Below are positions 1 through 6,288 of a DNA stretch of 14,037 nucleotides, piece by piece (position 1 is the first letter of the stretch; each line of letters opens with the position of its first letter). The notes beneath the pieces were generated by a model. That model was not told the origin of the DNA and did not search any database. It worked only from the letters and a program-made list of their open reading frames with translations. This stretch comes from Solirubrobacteraceae bacterium. GTDB lineage: Bacteria > Actinomycetota > Thermoleophilia > Solirubrobacterales > Solirubrobacteraceae. The translations under genes were made by a program, and so were the position numbers. Location of the stretch: NCBI GenBank assembly GCA_017882405.1, contig JADGPO010000128.1:1-14037 (forward strand). The letters are read 5' to 3'.

Positions 1-1268
1 CGCCCGCACATCACGTAGTAGCCGGCGCCATAGGCCTTGCGGAGCACGACGGTGATCTTCGGGACGGTTGCGTTCGCGGTCGCGTAGAGCATCTTCGCCC
101 CGTGGCGGATGATGCCCGCCTGCTCGACCTTGGTGCCGACCATGAAGCCCGGCACGTCCATCAGGTACACCAGCGGGATGCCGAAGGCGTTGCACAGGTT
201 GACGAAGCGCGCCGCCTTGTCGGCCGAGTCGTTGTCGAGGATCCCGCCCAGCTGCTTGGGCTGGTTGGCGACGATGCCGCACGGCCGCCCGCCGAAGCGC
301 GCGAAGCAGGTGATGATCGTCTTGGCGAACTGCGGCTTGACGTCGAACCACTCGCCGTCGTCGACGATCCGCCCGATCACCTCGTACATGTCGTAGGGCT
401 TGCGGTTGGATTCCGGCAGCACGTCGAGCAGCTCCTCGTCGGCGCGCAGCGCGGGATCGGCGCACTCCAGTACCGGCGGAGACTGCTCGCAGTGCTGCGG
501 GAAGAAGCTCAGGTAACGCTTGATCGCCTCGATGCACTCGGGGTCGTCGGCCACCTCCAGGTCACCCACGCCGGACTTGCGGCAGTGCACCCGCGAGCCC
601 CCCAGCTCCTCCTGGGTCACATCCTCGCCGACGGCGGCGCGCACCAGGTGCGGACCGGCCAGCGCCATCGACCCCCGGCCGCGCACCATCGGCACGAAGT
701 CGGCCAAACCCGGGATGTAGGCGGTCCCGGCTGCGCACGGGCCCATCAGCGCCGCCACCTGGGGGATCACGCCCGAGTTGATCACCTCCTCGCGGAACAG
801 GTGACCGCTGCCGGCGAACAGCGAGCCGACCGCCTCCTGGATGCGCGCGCCGGCGGAGTCCAACAGCCACACCAGCGGAATCCGTTTCGACAGGGCCAGC
901 TCACGCAGCCGGGTCACCTTGAGCTCGCCGGTCATCCCCATCGATCCCGCCATCACGGTGAAGTCATAGGCGGCAACGGCGGTCAGGCGGCCGTTGACCT
1001 TTCCATAGCCGGTGATCACCCCGTCGGCGGGAGCATCTGTGCCGTCCATGGCCCGCTGCGAGAAGTGCGGGCGGCCGTGGAGGCCCAGCTCGACGAACGT
1101 GCCCTCGTCGATCAGCAGCGCCAGGCGCTCGCGCGCGGTGAGCTTGTCGGCCGCGTGCTGAGCATCGATCTTCGCCTGCCCGCCGCCTGGCATCAGCGAC
1201 TCCCGGCGGGCCCGCAGGTCCTCGGCGAGCGGGCGGAGCAGGCTGGTGGGCGGGGAGTCGGTGGCCAT
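1..1268 (-). CDS. Acyl-CoA carboxylase, carboxyltransferase (beta) subunit, 3'-truncated by window edge
   Basis: The 422 visible codons read as the biotin-dependent carboxyltransferase subunit that moves CO2 from biotin to an acyl-CoA (acetyl-, propionyl- or similar) in the cytoplasm. Visible family landmarks are KLTARERLALLIDEG (42-56), DSAGARIQE (137-145), GPCAAGTAYIPGLADF (176-191), NQPKQLGGILDNDSADKAARF (around 335-355), DVPGFMVGTKVEQAGIIRHG (371-390) and RKAYGAGYYVM (410-420). The family is usually about 510-530 aa, so roughly the last 100 residues lie outside the window. The ATG at 1268 starts a typical N-terminus (MATDSPPTS); no clear Shine-Dalgarno is seen before it. The residue known to tune acyl-chain choice in actinobacterial PccB/AccB (Asp or Ile after AYGGAY) is Tyr418 here, so the substrate cannot be named. 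Family assignment is firm; specificity is open. Confidence 0.95.
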   Translation of the reverse strand, partial: MATDSPPTSLLRPLAEDLRARRESLMPGGGQAKIDAQHAADKLTARERLALLIDEGTFVELGLHGRPHFSQRAMDGTDAPADGVITGYGKVNGRLTAVAAYDFTVMAGSMGMTGELKVTRLRELALSKRIPLVWLLDSAGARIQEAVGSLFAGSGHLFREEVINSGVIPQVAALMGPCAAGTAYIPGLADFVPMVRGRGSMALAGPHLVRAAVGEDVTQEELGGSRVHCRKSGVGDLEVADDPECIEAIKRYLSFFPQHCEQSPPVLECADPALRADEELLDVLPESNRKPYDMYEVIGRIVDDGEWFDVKPQFAKTIITCFARFGGRPCGIVANQPKQLGGILDNDSADKAARFVNLCNAFGIPLVYLMDVPGFMVGTKVEQAGIIRHGAKMLYATANATVPKITVVLRKAYGAGYYVMCG

Positions 1269-1282
1269 CGCGTTGTGCAGAA

Positions 1283-1305
1283 AGTGAGACGCGCTACTTC
1301 TCACT
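1283..1305. promoter_or_regulatory. Operator-like inverted repeat before the carboxyltransferase gene
   Basis: Arms AGTGAGA (1283-1289) and TCTCACT (1299-1305) are perfect 7-bp inverted repeats around a 9-nt spacer, 14 nt upstream of the ATG at 1268. The right arm overlaps a possible minus-strand -10 (CAGAGT, 1308-1303) that follows TTGACG (1332-1327) by 18 bp. This position fits a repressor site. A related sequence lies at 3390-3415. The binding protein is unknown. Confidence 0.5.
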
Positions 1306-1350
1306 CTGTCATGGGGCGCCCGGGTCCGTCAACCGCCCGGGCGCTCGGAT

Positions 1351-1379
1351 TTGAGTTGAATCCGCACCAGCGGTAGGCT
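1351..1379 (+). promoter_or_regulatory. Sigma70-type promoter of the desaturase
   Basis: TTGAGT (1351-1356) and TAGGCT (1374-1379) are separated by exactly 17 bp. Transcription would begin near 1386 and leave a leader of about 120 nt before the desaturase ATG at 1508. This is the best -35/-10 pair in the window. Confidence 0.55.
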
Positions 1380-1441
1380 TGTCGACAGCGAGTGCGCGGC
1401 GGTTCTCGACGAAACGCGCCGTACTTGCTCAGCACGAGCCG

Positions 1442-1501
1442 GTGCTCCAACCAGCCCATTGGGCGAGGATGCCCGGGGACCCCCAAAAGGCATTGGAGCA
1501 C
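1442..1501 (+). promoter_or_regulatory. Structured 5' leader that can sequester the desaturase ribosome-binding site
   Basis: GTGCTCCAA (1442-1450) pairs perfectly over 9 bp with TTGGAGCAC (1493-1501). The 3' arm contains the GGAG Shine-Dalgarno (1495-1498) of the ATG at 1508. Inside the stem, two small hairpins can form: GCCC/GGGC (1454-1457 with 1461-1464) and TGCC/GGCA (1470-1473 with 1489-1492). The whole would be a three-way junction. The arrangement suggests translational control by temperature or a ligand. I do not recognise it as a named riboswitch class. The pairing is visible; function is inferred. Confidence 0.5.
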
Positions 1502-1507
1502 AATCAG

Positions 1508-2551
1508 ATGTCGGAGACGTCGAGCCGCCCGTTCTGGGCGGAGACCCTAGCCCCGTATGCGCGCCCCCAGCTGGGACGCAGTCTCGTGGACATCGCCACC
1601 TCGGTGGTGCCCTACCTCGCCCTGTCGGTGCTGATCTACAACCTGATCGGTGTGTCGGTGTTCCTCGCCCTGGCGCTCGCCATCCCCACGGCCGGCTTCC
1701 TCGTGCGCACGTTCGTGGTCTTCCACGACTGCTCGCACGGCTCGCTGCTGCCGTCCAAGCGCGCCAACGCCTACGTGGGCGCCGTGCTCGGCCTGATGGT
1801 GCTGGCTCCGTTTCACCGCTGGCGACACGACCACGCCGTGCACCACGCCAGCTCGGGAGACCTCGAGCGACGTGGCGTCGGGGACCTGCCGACGCTGACG
1901 GTCGCCGAGTACCGCGCCCGCTCACGGCGCGGCCGGCTCGCCTACCGGGCGTTGCGCAACCCGATCGTCATGTTCGGCGTCGGTCCGATCATCGCGATGG
2001 TGATCGGTCCGAGGATCGCCACCCGGGCGCAGCGGCCCCGTATGCGCCACAGCGTGCTCCTCACCGATTTGTCGTTGCTGGCGATCGTCGGGGCGCTGTG
2101 CTGGTGGCTCGGAGTGGGCAACTTCCTGATCATCTGGGCCCCCGCCGCGCTGCTCGCCGGCTCGGCCGGGATCTGGCTGTTCTATGTCCAGCATCAGTTC
2201 GAGGACGCCTACTGGGAGAGCGCCGAGCAGTGGAGCTATGCCGACGCGGCGCTCCGAGGCAGCTCCTACCTCAGGCTCCCCCGGGTCCTGCAGTTCTTCT
2301 CGGCCAACATCGGCCTTCACCACGTTCACCACCTGAACGCCAAGATCCCCAACTACAACCTGCAGCGAGCCCACGACGAGAACGAGATGTTCCACGGCGT
2401 ACCCGTGCTCTCGCTGTGGGACGGCCTGTGTGCGGTACGGCTGAAGCTGTGGGACGAGGACGGTGGCCGCCTGATCACCTTCGCCCAGGCCCGCGAGCCG
2501 GCCGTCTCCCGTGGTCTGGCCGGCGCCGGCGCGGGAGTGGGCGCGGGCTAG
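1508..2551 (+). CDS. Membrane fatty acid desaturase (DesA/Des type)
   Basis: This 347-aa integral membrane di-iron desaturase would insert a double bond into membrane-lipid acyl chains using O2 and a ferredoxin-type electron donor. The three histidine boxes are present: HDCSH (73-77), HDHAVHH (107-113, core H109-H113) and HHVHH (271-275). HQFEDAYWE (229-237) also matches the omega-6/Delta5 acyl-lipid desaturase group. Hydrophobic segments lie near 33-70, 88-101, 152-168, 184-201 and 206-227. The ATG at 1508 is chosen because GGAG at 1495-1498 sits 9 nt before it and the family similarity begins shortly after; in-frame codons back to 1379 do not look like desaturase. The tail is an odd Gly/Ala repeat (AGAGAGVGAG). 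It faces a convergent enoyl-CoA hydratase gene. The exact bond position cannot be told from sequence. Confidence 0.93.
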   Translation: MSETSSRPFWAETLAPYARPQLGRSLVDIATSVVPYLALSVLIYNLIGVSVFLALALAIPTAGFLVRTFVVFHDCSHGSLLPSKRANAYVGAVLGLMVLAPFHRWRHDHAVHHASSGDLERRGVGDLPTLTVAEYRARSRRGRLAYRALRNPIVMFGVGPIIAMVIGPRIATRAQRPRMRHSVLLTDLSLLAIVGALCWWLGVGNFLIIWAPAALLAGSAGIWLFYVQHQFEDAYWESAEQWSYADAALRGSSYLRLPRVLQFFSANIGLHHVHHLNAKIPNYNLQRAHDENEMFHGVPVLSLWDGLCAVRLKLWDEDGGRLITFAQAREPAVSRGLAGAGAGVGAG

Positions 2552-2556
2552 CGACC

Positions 2557-2575
2557 AGGGCCGCTCAGCGGCCCT
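2557..2575. terminator. Hairpin between convergent desaturase and enoyl-CoA hydratase genes
   Basis: AGGGCCGC (2557-2564) and GCGGCCCT (2568-2575) form a perfect 8-bp stem with loop TCA. The loop is the reverse complement of the hydratase stop codon (TGA). There is no T-tract on either side, so it would be a weak or factor-assisted terminator shared by both converging genes. Confidence 0.4.
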
Positions 2576-3350
2576 TCCACTCCGGCTCGCGCTTCTGAAA
2601 GAACGCGCGCACGCCCTCCTGGATGTCCTCGGTGGAGAAGGCGATCGTCAGCTGCGAGCGCAGGAAATCGATCGCGTCGGCGTAGGCCATGTCCTGCTGG
2701 CGGAACATCGCGTCCTTGCCGAGCTTCATCAGCGCCGGGGACTTGCGCGCCAGCTTGACCGCCCACTCCTGCACCTGAGCGTCAAAGCGCTCGGGCGCGA
2801 CCACCCGGTTGACGATCCCGATCCGCTCGGCCTCGGCGGCGGAGATCTGCTCGCCCAGCAGCATCAGCTCGGCCGTCTTCTTGCGCCCCACGTTGCGGTA
2901 GATGAGCGCCATGATCATGAAGGGGAACAGCCCGACGTTGATCTCCGGGGTGCCGAAGCGGGCCCCCTCCTTGGCGACGATCAGGTCGCAGGCGAGGGCC
3001 AGCCCCAGCGCGCCGGCGAGCACGTGGCCGTTGGCGGCGCAGACCGACGGCTTTCCCAGCTCCCCCAGCAGCCGGAACGCGCGCGGGAAGCGCTCGGTGG
3101 CGAAGTGCTTGTGCACCAGCGCCACGTCGGCGGCGAAGCCCGACAAATTGCCGCCGCTGGAGAAGACCTTCTCGTGGGTGGAGGTCAGCACCAGGCAACG
3201 CGCGTGGGCGTCATCACGGGCGTTCTGCAGCGCGTCGATCAGTTCCTCCAGCAGGTCGTCGGACAGCGCGTTGCGGGTGCCGGGATCGTTGAGGGCGACC
3301 GTCGCCACCCCCGTGGCGTCGATCTCGTAGGTGATCTTCTCGTAGGCCAT
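2565..3350 (-). CDS. Enoyl-CoA hydratase (crotonase family)
   Basis: This 261-aa cytoplasmic crotonase probably adds water to a 2-enoyl-CoA in beta-oxidation or branched-chain acyl-CoA breakdown. The two oxyanion-hole segments are KVFSSGGNLSGF (61-72) and AANGHVLAGALGLALACDL (105-123). Both catalytic glutamates of the rat enzyme have counterparts: E136 (in GTPEINVGLFPF) and E161 (in KTAELMLLGE), so true hydratase activity is likely. The usual GAGGTQRL loop is replaced by FPFMIMALIYRNVGRKK, a subgroup variant. The C-terminus EDIQEGVRAFFQKREPEWKGR is typical. The ATG at 3350 is chosen; a TTG at 3359 overlaps the likely -10 box. The gene diverges from the acyl-CoA dehydrogenase, although an adapter artefact lies between them. 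Confidence 0.92.
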   Translation of the reverse strand: MAYEKITYEIDATGVATVALNDPGTRNALSDDLLEELIDALQNARDDAHARCLVLTSTHEKVFSSGGNLSGFAADVALVHKHFATERFPRAFRLLGELGKPSVCAANGHVLAGALGLALACDLIVAKEGARFGTPEINVGLFPFMIMALIYRNVGRKKTAELMLLGEQISAAEAERIGIVNRVVAPERFDAQVQEWAVKLARKSPALMKLGKDAMFRQQDMAYADAIDFLRSQLTIAFSTEDIQEGVRAFFQKREPEWKGR

Positions 3351-3358
3351 GGCGCGCA

Positions 3359-3364
3359 AGCCTA
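3359..3364 (-). promoter_or_regulatory. -10 box of enoyl-CoA hydratase, leaderless type
   Basis: On the minus strand TAGGCT (3364-3359) ends 8 nt before the ATG at 3350. No Shine-Dalgarno precedes the ATG. This geometry fits a leaderless or near-leaderless transcript and supports the ATG over the upstream TTG. Confidence 0.5.
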
Positions 3365-3389
3365 CGCGGACGGACCGGACGGTGATGTG

Positions 3390-3415
3390 GAAAGTAGGAA
3401 GCTCTACTGTTTACT
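3390..3415. promoter_or_regulatory. Second copy of the carboxylase operator-like motif
   Basis: Aligned without gaps to 1280-1305, 19 of 26 positions match, including GAAAGT at the left and CTACT in the middle. This copy has its own small inverted repeat AGTAG/CTACT (3393-3397, 3404-3408). It lies just upstream of the likely -35 region of the hydratase and is in the same orientation relative to that gene as the first copy is to the carboxylase. It is only about 23 bp from the adapter artefact, so its genomic status needs checking. Confidence 0.35.
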
Positions 3416-3431
3416 TCTTGGGGCGGCGCCG

Positions 3432-3459
3432 TTTTTTAATGATACGGCGACCACCGAGA
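3432..3459. other. Illumina P5 adapter sequence embedded in the contig (assembly artefact)
   Basis: A T6 run (3432-3437) is followed by AATGATACGGCGACCACCGA plus GA (3438-3459), 22 bases identical to the start of the Illumina P5/universal adapter. The next adapter base should be T but the contig has G, where the dehydrogenase ribosome-binding site begins. The T-run is what read-through past the adapter end typically gives after reverse complementation. Bases from about 3416 to 3437 may also be read noise. The join is therefore not trustworthy. Confidence 0.93.
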
Positions 3460-3463
3460 GGAG
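3460..3463 (+). promoter_or_regulatory. Shine-Dalgarno of acyl-CoA dehydrogenase
   Basis: GGAG at 3460-3463 lies 8 nt before the ATG at 3472 and fixes that start. It is the first trustworthy sequence after the adapter. Confidence 0.7.
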
Positions 3464-3471
3464 ACCAGCCG

Positions 3472-4665
3472 ATGGCCACCGCCGACGTCCTCAAGCCAGA
3501 CTTCGCCAGCCAGCGCAAGCACTTCATCTTCACCGACGAGCACGAGCAGCTGCGCGAGTCGATCCGCCGCTTCGTGATCAAGGAGCTGCGGCCCCATGCC
3601 GAGGAGTGGGAGGAGACGACGTTCCCCAACTGGGTGTTCGAGCGGATGGGCGAGCTGGGCTTCCTCGGCCTCGACAAGCCCGAGGAGTACGGCGGCCAGG
3701 GCGGCGACTACTACACCTCGCTGGTGCTGGCCGAGGAGATCGCGCACTCGCGCTCCGGTGGCCTGGCGATGGGTGTCGCGGTGCAGACCGACATGGCGAT
3801 GCCGCCGATCCTCGCCTTCGGCACCGAGGAGCAGAAGCAGCAATGGGTGGTGCCGGCGATCAAGGGCACGGCGATCCTCAGCATCGGGATCACCGAGCCC
3901 GACGCCGGCTCCGACGTCGCCGGGATCAAGACCCGCGCGGTCAAGGACGGCGACGAGTACGTGATCAACGGCTCCAAGACCTACATCACCAACGGCCACC
4001 GCGCCCACGCGATCGTGCTGGTTACCAAGACCGATCAGGATTCGAACCCGTCCGCCCACGACGGTTTCACGCTGTTTCTGGTGCCGATGGACACGCCGGG
4101 CGTGATCCGCGAGAAGCGCCTCAAGAAGCTCGGCATGCACGCCTCCGACACGGCGCTGCTGGCCTTCCAGGACGTGCGCGTGCCCGAGTCGGCGGTGCTG
4201 GGCACGATCGGCAAGGGCTTCTATCACATCATGTGGGAGCTGCAGGGCGAACGGCTGATCGGCGCCGCCGGGTGCGTGGCCGGGGCCCAGCAGGTGTTCG
4301 ACCGCACGCTGGAGTACGCCAAGGAGCGCAAGGCGTTCGGGCGCGCGATCGGACATTTCCAGGTCACCCGCCACAAGTTCGCCGAGATGGCGACCAAGAT
4401 CGAGACCGCCCGGCAGATGGTCTACACCACCGCGTGGCGCTTTCAGAACGGCGAGTACCCGGTGCGCGAGATCACGATGGCCAAGCTGTACGCCGCTCGG
4501 ATCTCGGTCGAGGTGGCCGACGAGTGCATCCAGATCCACGGCGGTGCCGGGTACATGCAGGAGTACGGCATCGAGCGCTCGTGGCGCGACCTGCGCCTGA
4601 ACCGGATCGGCGCGGGCACCGACGAGATCATGCTCGATGTCATCGGTCGCTCCTACGGACTCTGA
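3472..4665 (+). CDS. Acyl-CoA dehydrogenase, long-chain/isovaleryl-type active site
   Basis: This 397-aa FAD flavoenzyme oxidises an acyl-CoA to the 2-enoyl-CoA, the step before the hydratase. Family signatures are ITEPDAGSDVAGIKT (140-154) for FAD/substrate binding, ERKAFGRAIGHFQ (285-297) and QIHGGAGYMQEYGIERSWRD (354-373). The position of the medium-chain catalytic Glu (YEGT) is Ala here (GAGTDEI, 380-386). E260 in LQGERLIGAA aligns with the catalytic Glu of LCAD and isovaleryl-CoA dehydrogenase, so the base is probably on that helix. Length is normal. The start at ATG 3472 is set by GGAG 8 nt upstream; any longer reading runs back through adapter sequence. The substrate chain length or branching is not decided. 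Confidence 0.95.
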   Translation: MATADVLKPDFASQRKHFIFTDEHEQLRESIRRFVIKELRPHAEEWEETTFPNWVFERMGELGFLGLDKPEEYGGQGGDYYTSLVLAEEIAHSRSGGLAMGVAVQTDMAMPPILAFGTEEQKQQWVVPAIKGTAILSIGITEPDAGSDVAGIKTRAVKDGDEYVINGSKTYITNGHRAHAIVLVTKTDQDSNPSAHDGFTLFLVPMDTPGVIREKRLKKLGMHASDTALLAFQDVRVPESAVLGTIGKGFYHIMWELQGERLIGAAGCVAGAQQVFDRTLEYAKERKAFGRAIGHFQVTRHKFAEMATKIETARQMVYTTAWRFQNGEYPVREITMAKLYAARISVEVADECIQIHGGAGYMQEYGIERSWRDLRLNRIGAGTDEIMLDVIGRSYGL

Positions 4666-4669
4666 GCCC

Positions 4670-4762
4670 ATGATGGCCCTGCGCGACGCCCGCCTGGGCC
4701 CGATCGGAGGCGGTACCGACGAGATCATGAAGGAGATCCTGGGCCGTTCGCTGGGCCTCTGA
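4670..4762 (+). pseudogene. C-terminal remnant of a second acyl-CoA dehydrogenase
   Basis: Starting 4 nt after the dehydrogenase stop, a 30-codon reading frame (+1 relative to the intact gene) begins MMALRDARLGPI and ends GGGTDEIMKEILGRSLGL. This mirrors the intact gene's own C-terminus, GAGTDEIMLDVIGRSYGL; 17 of 26 residues are identical over 4585-4665 and 4682-4762. The rest of the second gene is absent. It looks like the 3' scar of a tandem paralogue mostly deleted, with enough divergence to exclude a recent duplication. A collapsed assembly of two dehydrogenase genes is the alternative, especially given the adapter artefact nearby. Confidence 0.75.
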
Positions 4763-4781
4763 TACGCGGGACGTCATGGGC

Positions 4782-4787
4782 TACGCT
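4782..4787 (+). promoter_or_regulatory. -10 box of yqgE, leaderless type
   Basis: TACGCT ends 7 nt before the GTG at 4795 and there is no Shine-Dalgarno. Transcription would start at or next to the GTG, giving a leaderless mRNA for the following run of genes. Confidence 0.5.
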
Positions 4788-4794
4788 CGCGACA

Positions 4795-5337
4795 GTGGAC
4801 TCCGCGCGCGGACAGCTGCTGATCGCGGGTCCGAGCCTCTCGGACCCGAACTTCTGGCGGACCGTGGTCCTGATCGTCGAGCACTCGGATGACGGCGCGC
4901 TCGGGCTCGTGCTCAACCGCCCCTCGGAGACCACCGTCGGCGAGGCGGTGTCCGAGCTGGACTCGCTGCTCGACGTCGACGACCCGCTGTACGTCGGCGG
5001 CCCGGTGCAGCCGTCGGCGCTGATCGTCCTGGCCGAGTTCGATGACACCGAATCGGCGGCGCTGATCGCCTTCGAGGACGTCGGCGTGCTGGGCGGCGAC
5101 GCCGCCGAGGGCACGCCCCCGGCCGTCCGCCGCGGACGGGCGTTCGTCGGGCACGCCGGCTGGGGACCCGGCCAGCTGGACTCAGAGCTCGAGCGCGGGG
5201 ACTGGATCCTCGAGCCGGCCGGGCGCGACGACGCGTTCACCCAGTCCCCGCTGGAGCTGTGGCCGGCCGTCCTGACCCGCAAGGGCGGCAGCTACGCGCT
5301 GGTGGCGCGGATGCCGCCCGATCCCTCGGTCAACTGA
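4795..5337 (+). CDS. yqgE: YqgE/AlgH family protein (DUF179)
   Basis: The 180-aa protein matches the YqgE/AlgH family, whose biochemical role is unsettled (AlgH was linked to alginate regulation in Pseudomonas). Visible family features are GQLLIAGPSLSDPNFWRTVV (residues 6-25), the HSDDGALGLVLNRPS block (30-44), YVGGPVQPSALIVL (around 66-79) and GHAGWGPGQLDSELERGDW (around 119-137). Length is normal for the family. GTG at 4795 is chosen because the conserved N-terminus begins a few residues later and a -10 box lies 7 nt before it. Its TGA shares the A of the next gene's ATG, so it is translationally coupled to the cation exporter. Confidence 0.93.
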   Translation: MDSARGQLLIAGPSLSDPNFWRTVVLIVEHSDDGALGLVLNRPSETTVGEAVSELDSLLDVDDPLYVGGPVQPSALIVLAEFDDTESAALIAFEDVGVLGGDAAEGTPPAVRRGRAFVGHAGWGPGQLDSELERGDWILEPAGRDDAFTQSPLELWPAVLTRKGGSYALVARMPPDPSVN

Positions 5338-6278
5338 TGGCACACGCGCACTCGCACGCCGGACATTCTCACGCGCACGCCCCGTCGCGTGAGACCGAGC
5401 GCGGAGCGCTGAAGGCGGCGCTGGCCCTGATCGTCGCCTTCATGGTCGCCGAGGTCACCGCCGGCGTGCTGGCCTCCTCGCTGGCGCTGCTCTCCGACGC
5501 CGCGCACATGCTCACCGACGCGGTCGCGCTGGCGATGTCGCTGGCGGCAGCTCGGCTGGCTCAGCGTCCGGCCGCAGGAGCCATGACCTACGGCCTGGGG
5601 CGGGCCGAGATCCTCAGCGCGCAGGCCAACGGCGTGACCCTGGTGGTCCTCTCGGTGCTGATCGTGATCGATGCCGTGCGGCGGCTGGTCTCGCCGCCCA
5701 CCGTGCACGCTGCGCCCGTGCTGATCGTCGCCCTCGTCGGCATCGTCGTCAACTCCGCCGCTACCCGGATCGTCGCCCGGGGGTCCGCGGCCGAGCATCG
5801 CAGTCTCAACGTCGAGGGCTCCTATCAGCACCTGCTGACCGACCTGTACGCGTTCATCGCCACCGCGGTGGCCGCCGCCGTGATCCTCGTGACCGGCTTT
5901 CAGCGGGCCGATGCGATCGTCTCGCTGCTGATCGCCGGGCTGCTTCTGCACGCCGCCTACGGACTGCTGATCGCCTCCGGACGGGTGTTCATGGAGGCCG
6001 CGCCAGCCGGACTGGACCCCGAGGAGGTCGGCCGCGCCCTGGCCGCCCAGCCCGGCGTGGTGGAAGTTCACGACCTCCACGTGTGGGAGGTCACCTCGGG
6101 CTTTCCGGCGCTGTCGGCTCACGTGGTCGTGCGCGCCGGCGACGACTGCCACGAGCTGCGGCGGATCCTCCAACGCGTGGTGCGCGAGCGCTTCGACGTC
6201 AGCCACACCACGCTGCAGGTGGACCACGAGGCCGCCTCGCAGCCGCCGCTGCAGATCGAGGTCACTCCCCCAGCGTAG
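5337..6278 (+). CDS. Cation diffusion facilitator, CzcD/ZitB-like zinc exporter
   Basis: This 313-aa CDF antiporter should export Zn2+ (or Co2+/Cd2+) across the cell membrane against protons. The N-terminus is histidine-rich (HAHSHAGHSHAHA, 3-15). About six membrane segments lie within 25-215. Transport-site residues are D54/H57/D61 (SDAAHMLTD, second segment) and H165/D169 (HLLTD, fifth segment), the His/Asp set found in zinc-transporting members. The cytoplasmic metal-binding fold follows at about 225-297, with VEVHDLHVWEVTSGFPALSA the recognisable strand. The ATG at 5337 overlaps the upstream TGA by one base; no separate ribosome-binding site is needed. Its TAG stop lies inside the -10 box of the next gene. 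Confidence 0.95.
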   Translation: MAHAHSHAGHSHAHAPSRETERGALKAALALIVAFMVAEVTAGVLASSLALLSDAAHMLTDAVALAMSLAAARLAQRPAAGAMTYGLGRAEILSAQANGVTLVVLSVLIVIDAVRRLVSPPTVHAAPVLIVALVGIVVNSAATRIVARGSAAEHRSLNVEGSYQHLLTDLYAFIATAVAAAVILVTGFQRADAIVSLLIAGLLLHAAYGLLIASGRVFMEAAPAGLDPEEVGRALAAQPGVVEVHDLHVWEVTSGFPALSAHVVVRAGDDCHELRRILQRVVRERFDVSHTTLQVDHEAASQPPLQIEVTPPA

Positions 6279-6281
6279 ACT
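6276..6281 (+). promoter_or_regulatory. -10 box of the cupin gene, leaderless type
   Basis: TAGACT ends 7 nt before the ATG at 6289, with no Shine-Dalgarno. Its first three bases are the stop codon of the cation exporter. The cupin and hydrolase can thus be transcribed separately from the genes upstream. Confidence 0.5.
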
Positions 6282-6288
6282 CGCCGCC

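Noticed and set aside
1379..1507. Longer N-terminus for the desaturase (TTG 1379 or ATG 1469)
   Set aside because: The residues do not resemble desaturases and neither start has a properly spaced ribosome-binding site, while ATG 1508 does; ATG 1469 remains a minor alternative.
3357..3359. TTG start for the hydratase at 3359
   Set aside because: It overlaps the likely -10 box TAGGCT, and the ATG at 3350 begins the conserved N-terminus.
3349..3471. Longer N-terminus for the acyl-CoA dehydrogenase
   Set aside because: The added residues are translated from adapter and poly-T; the ATG at 3472 has GGAG 8 nt upstream.
2511..4673. A 720-codon plus-strand open frame covering the hydratase and dehydrogenase
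   Set aside because: It runs antisense to the hydratase, passes through the adapter and then lies out of frame over the dehydrogenase; its protein is Arg/Ala/Gly-rich with no domain. It is a GC-rich shadow.
3436..4728. A 430-codon minus-strand open frame opposite the acyl-CoA dehydrogenase
   Set aside because: It is antisense to a fully conserved gene, His/Leu/Arg/Gly-rich and without recognisable motifs; it also begins beyond the second dehydrogenase remnant and ends in adapter sequence.
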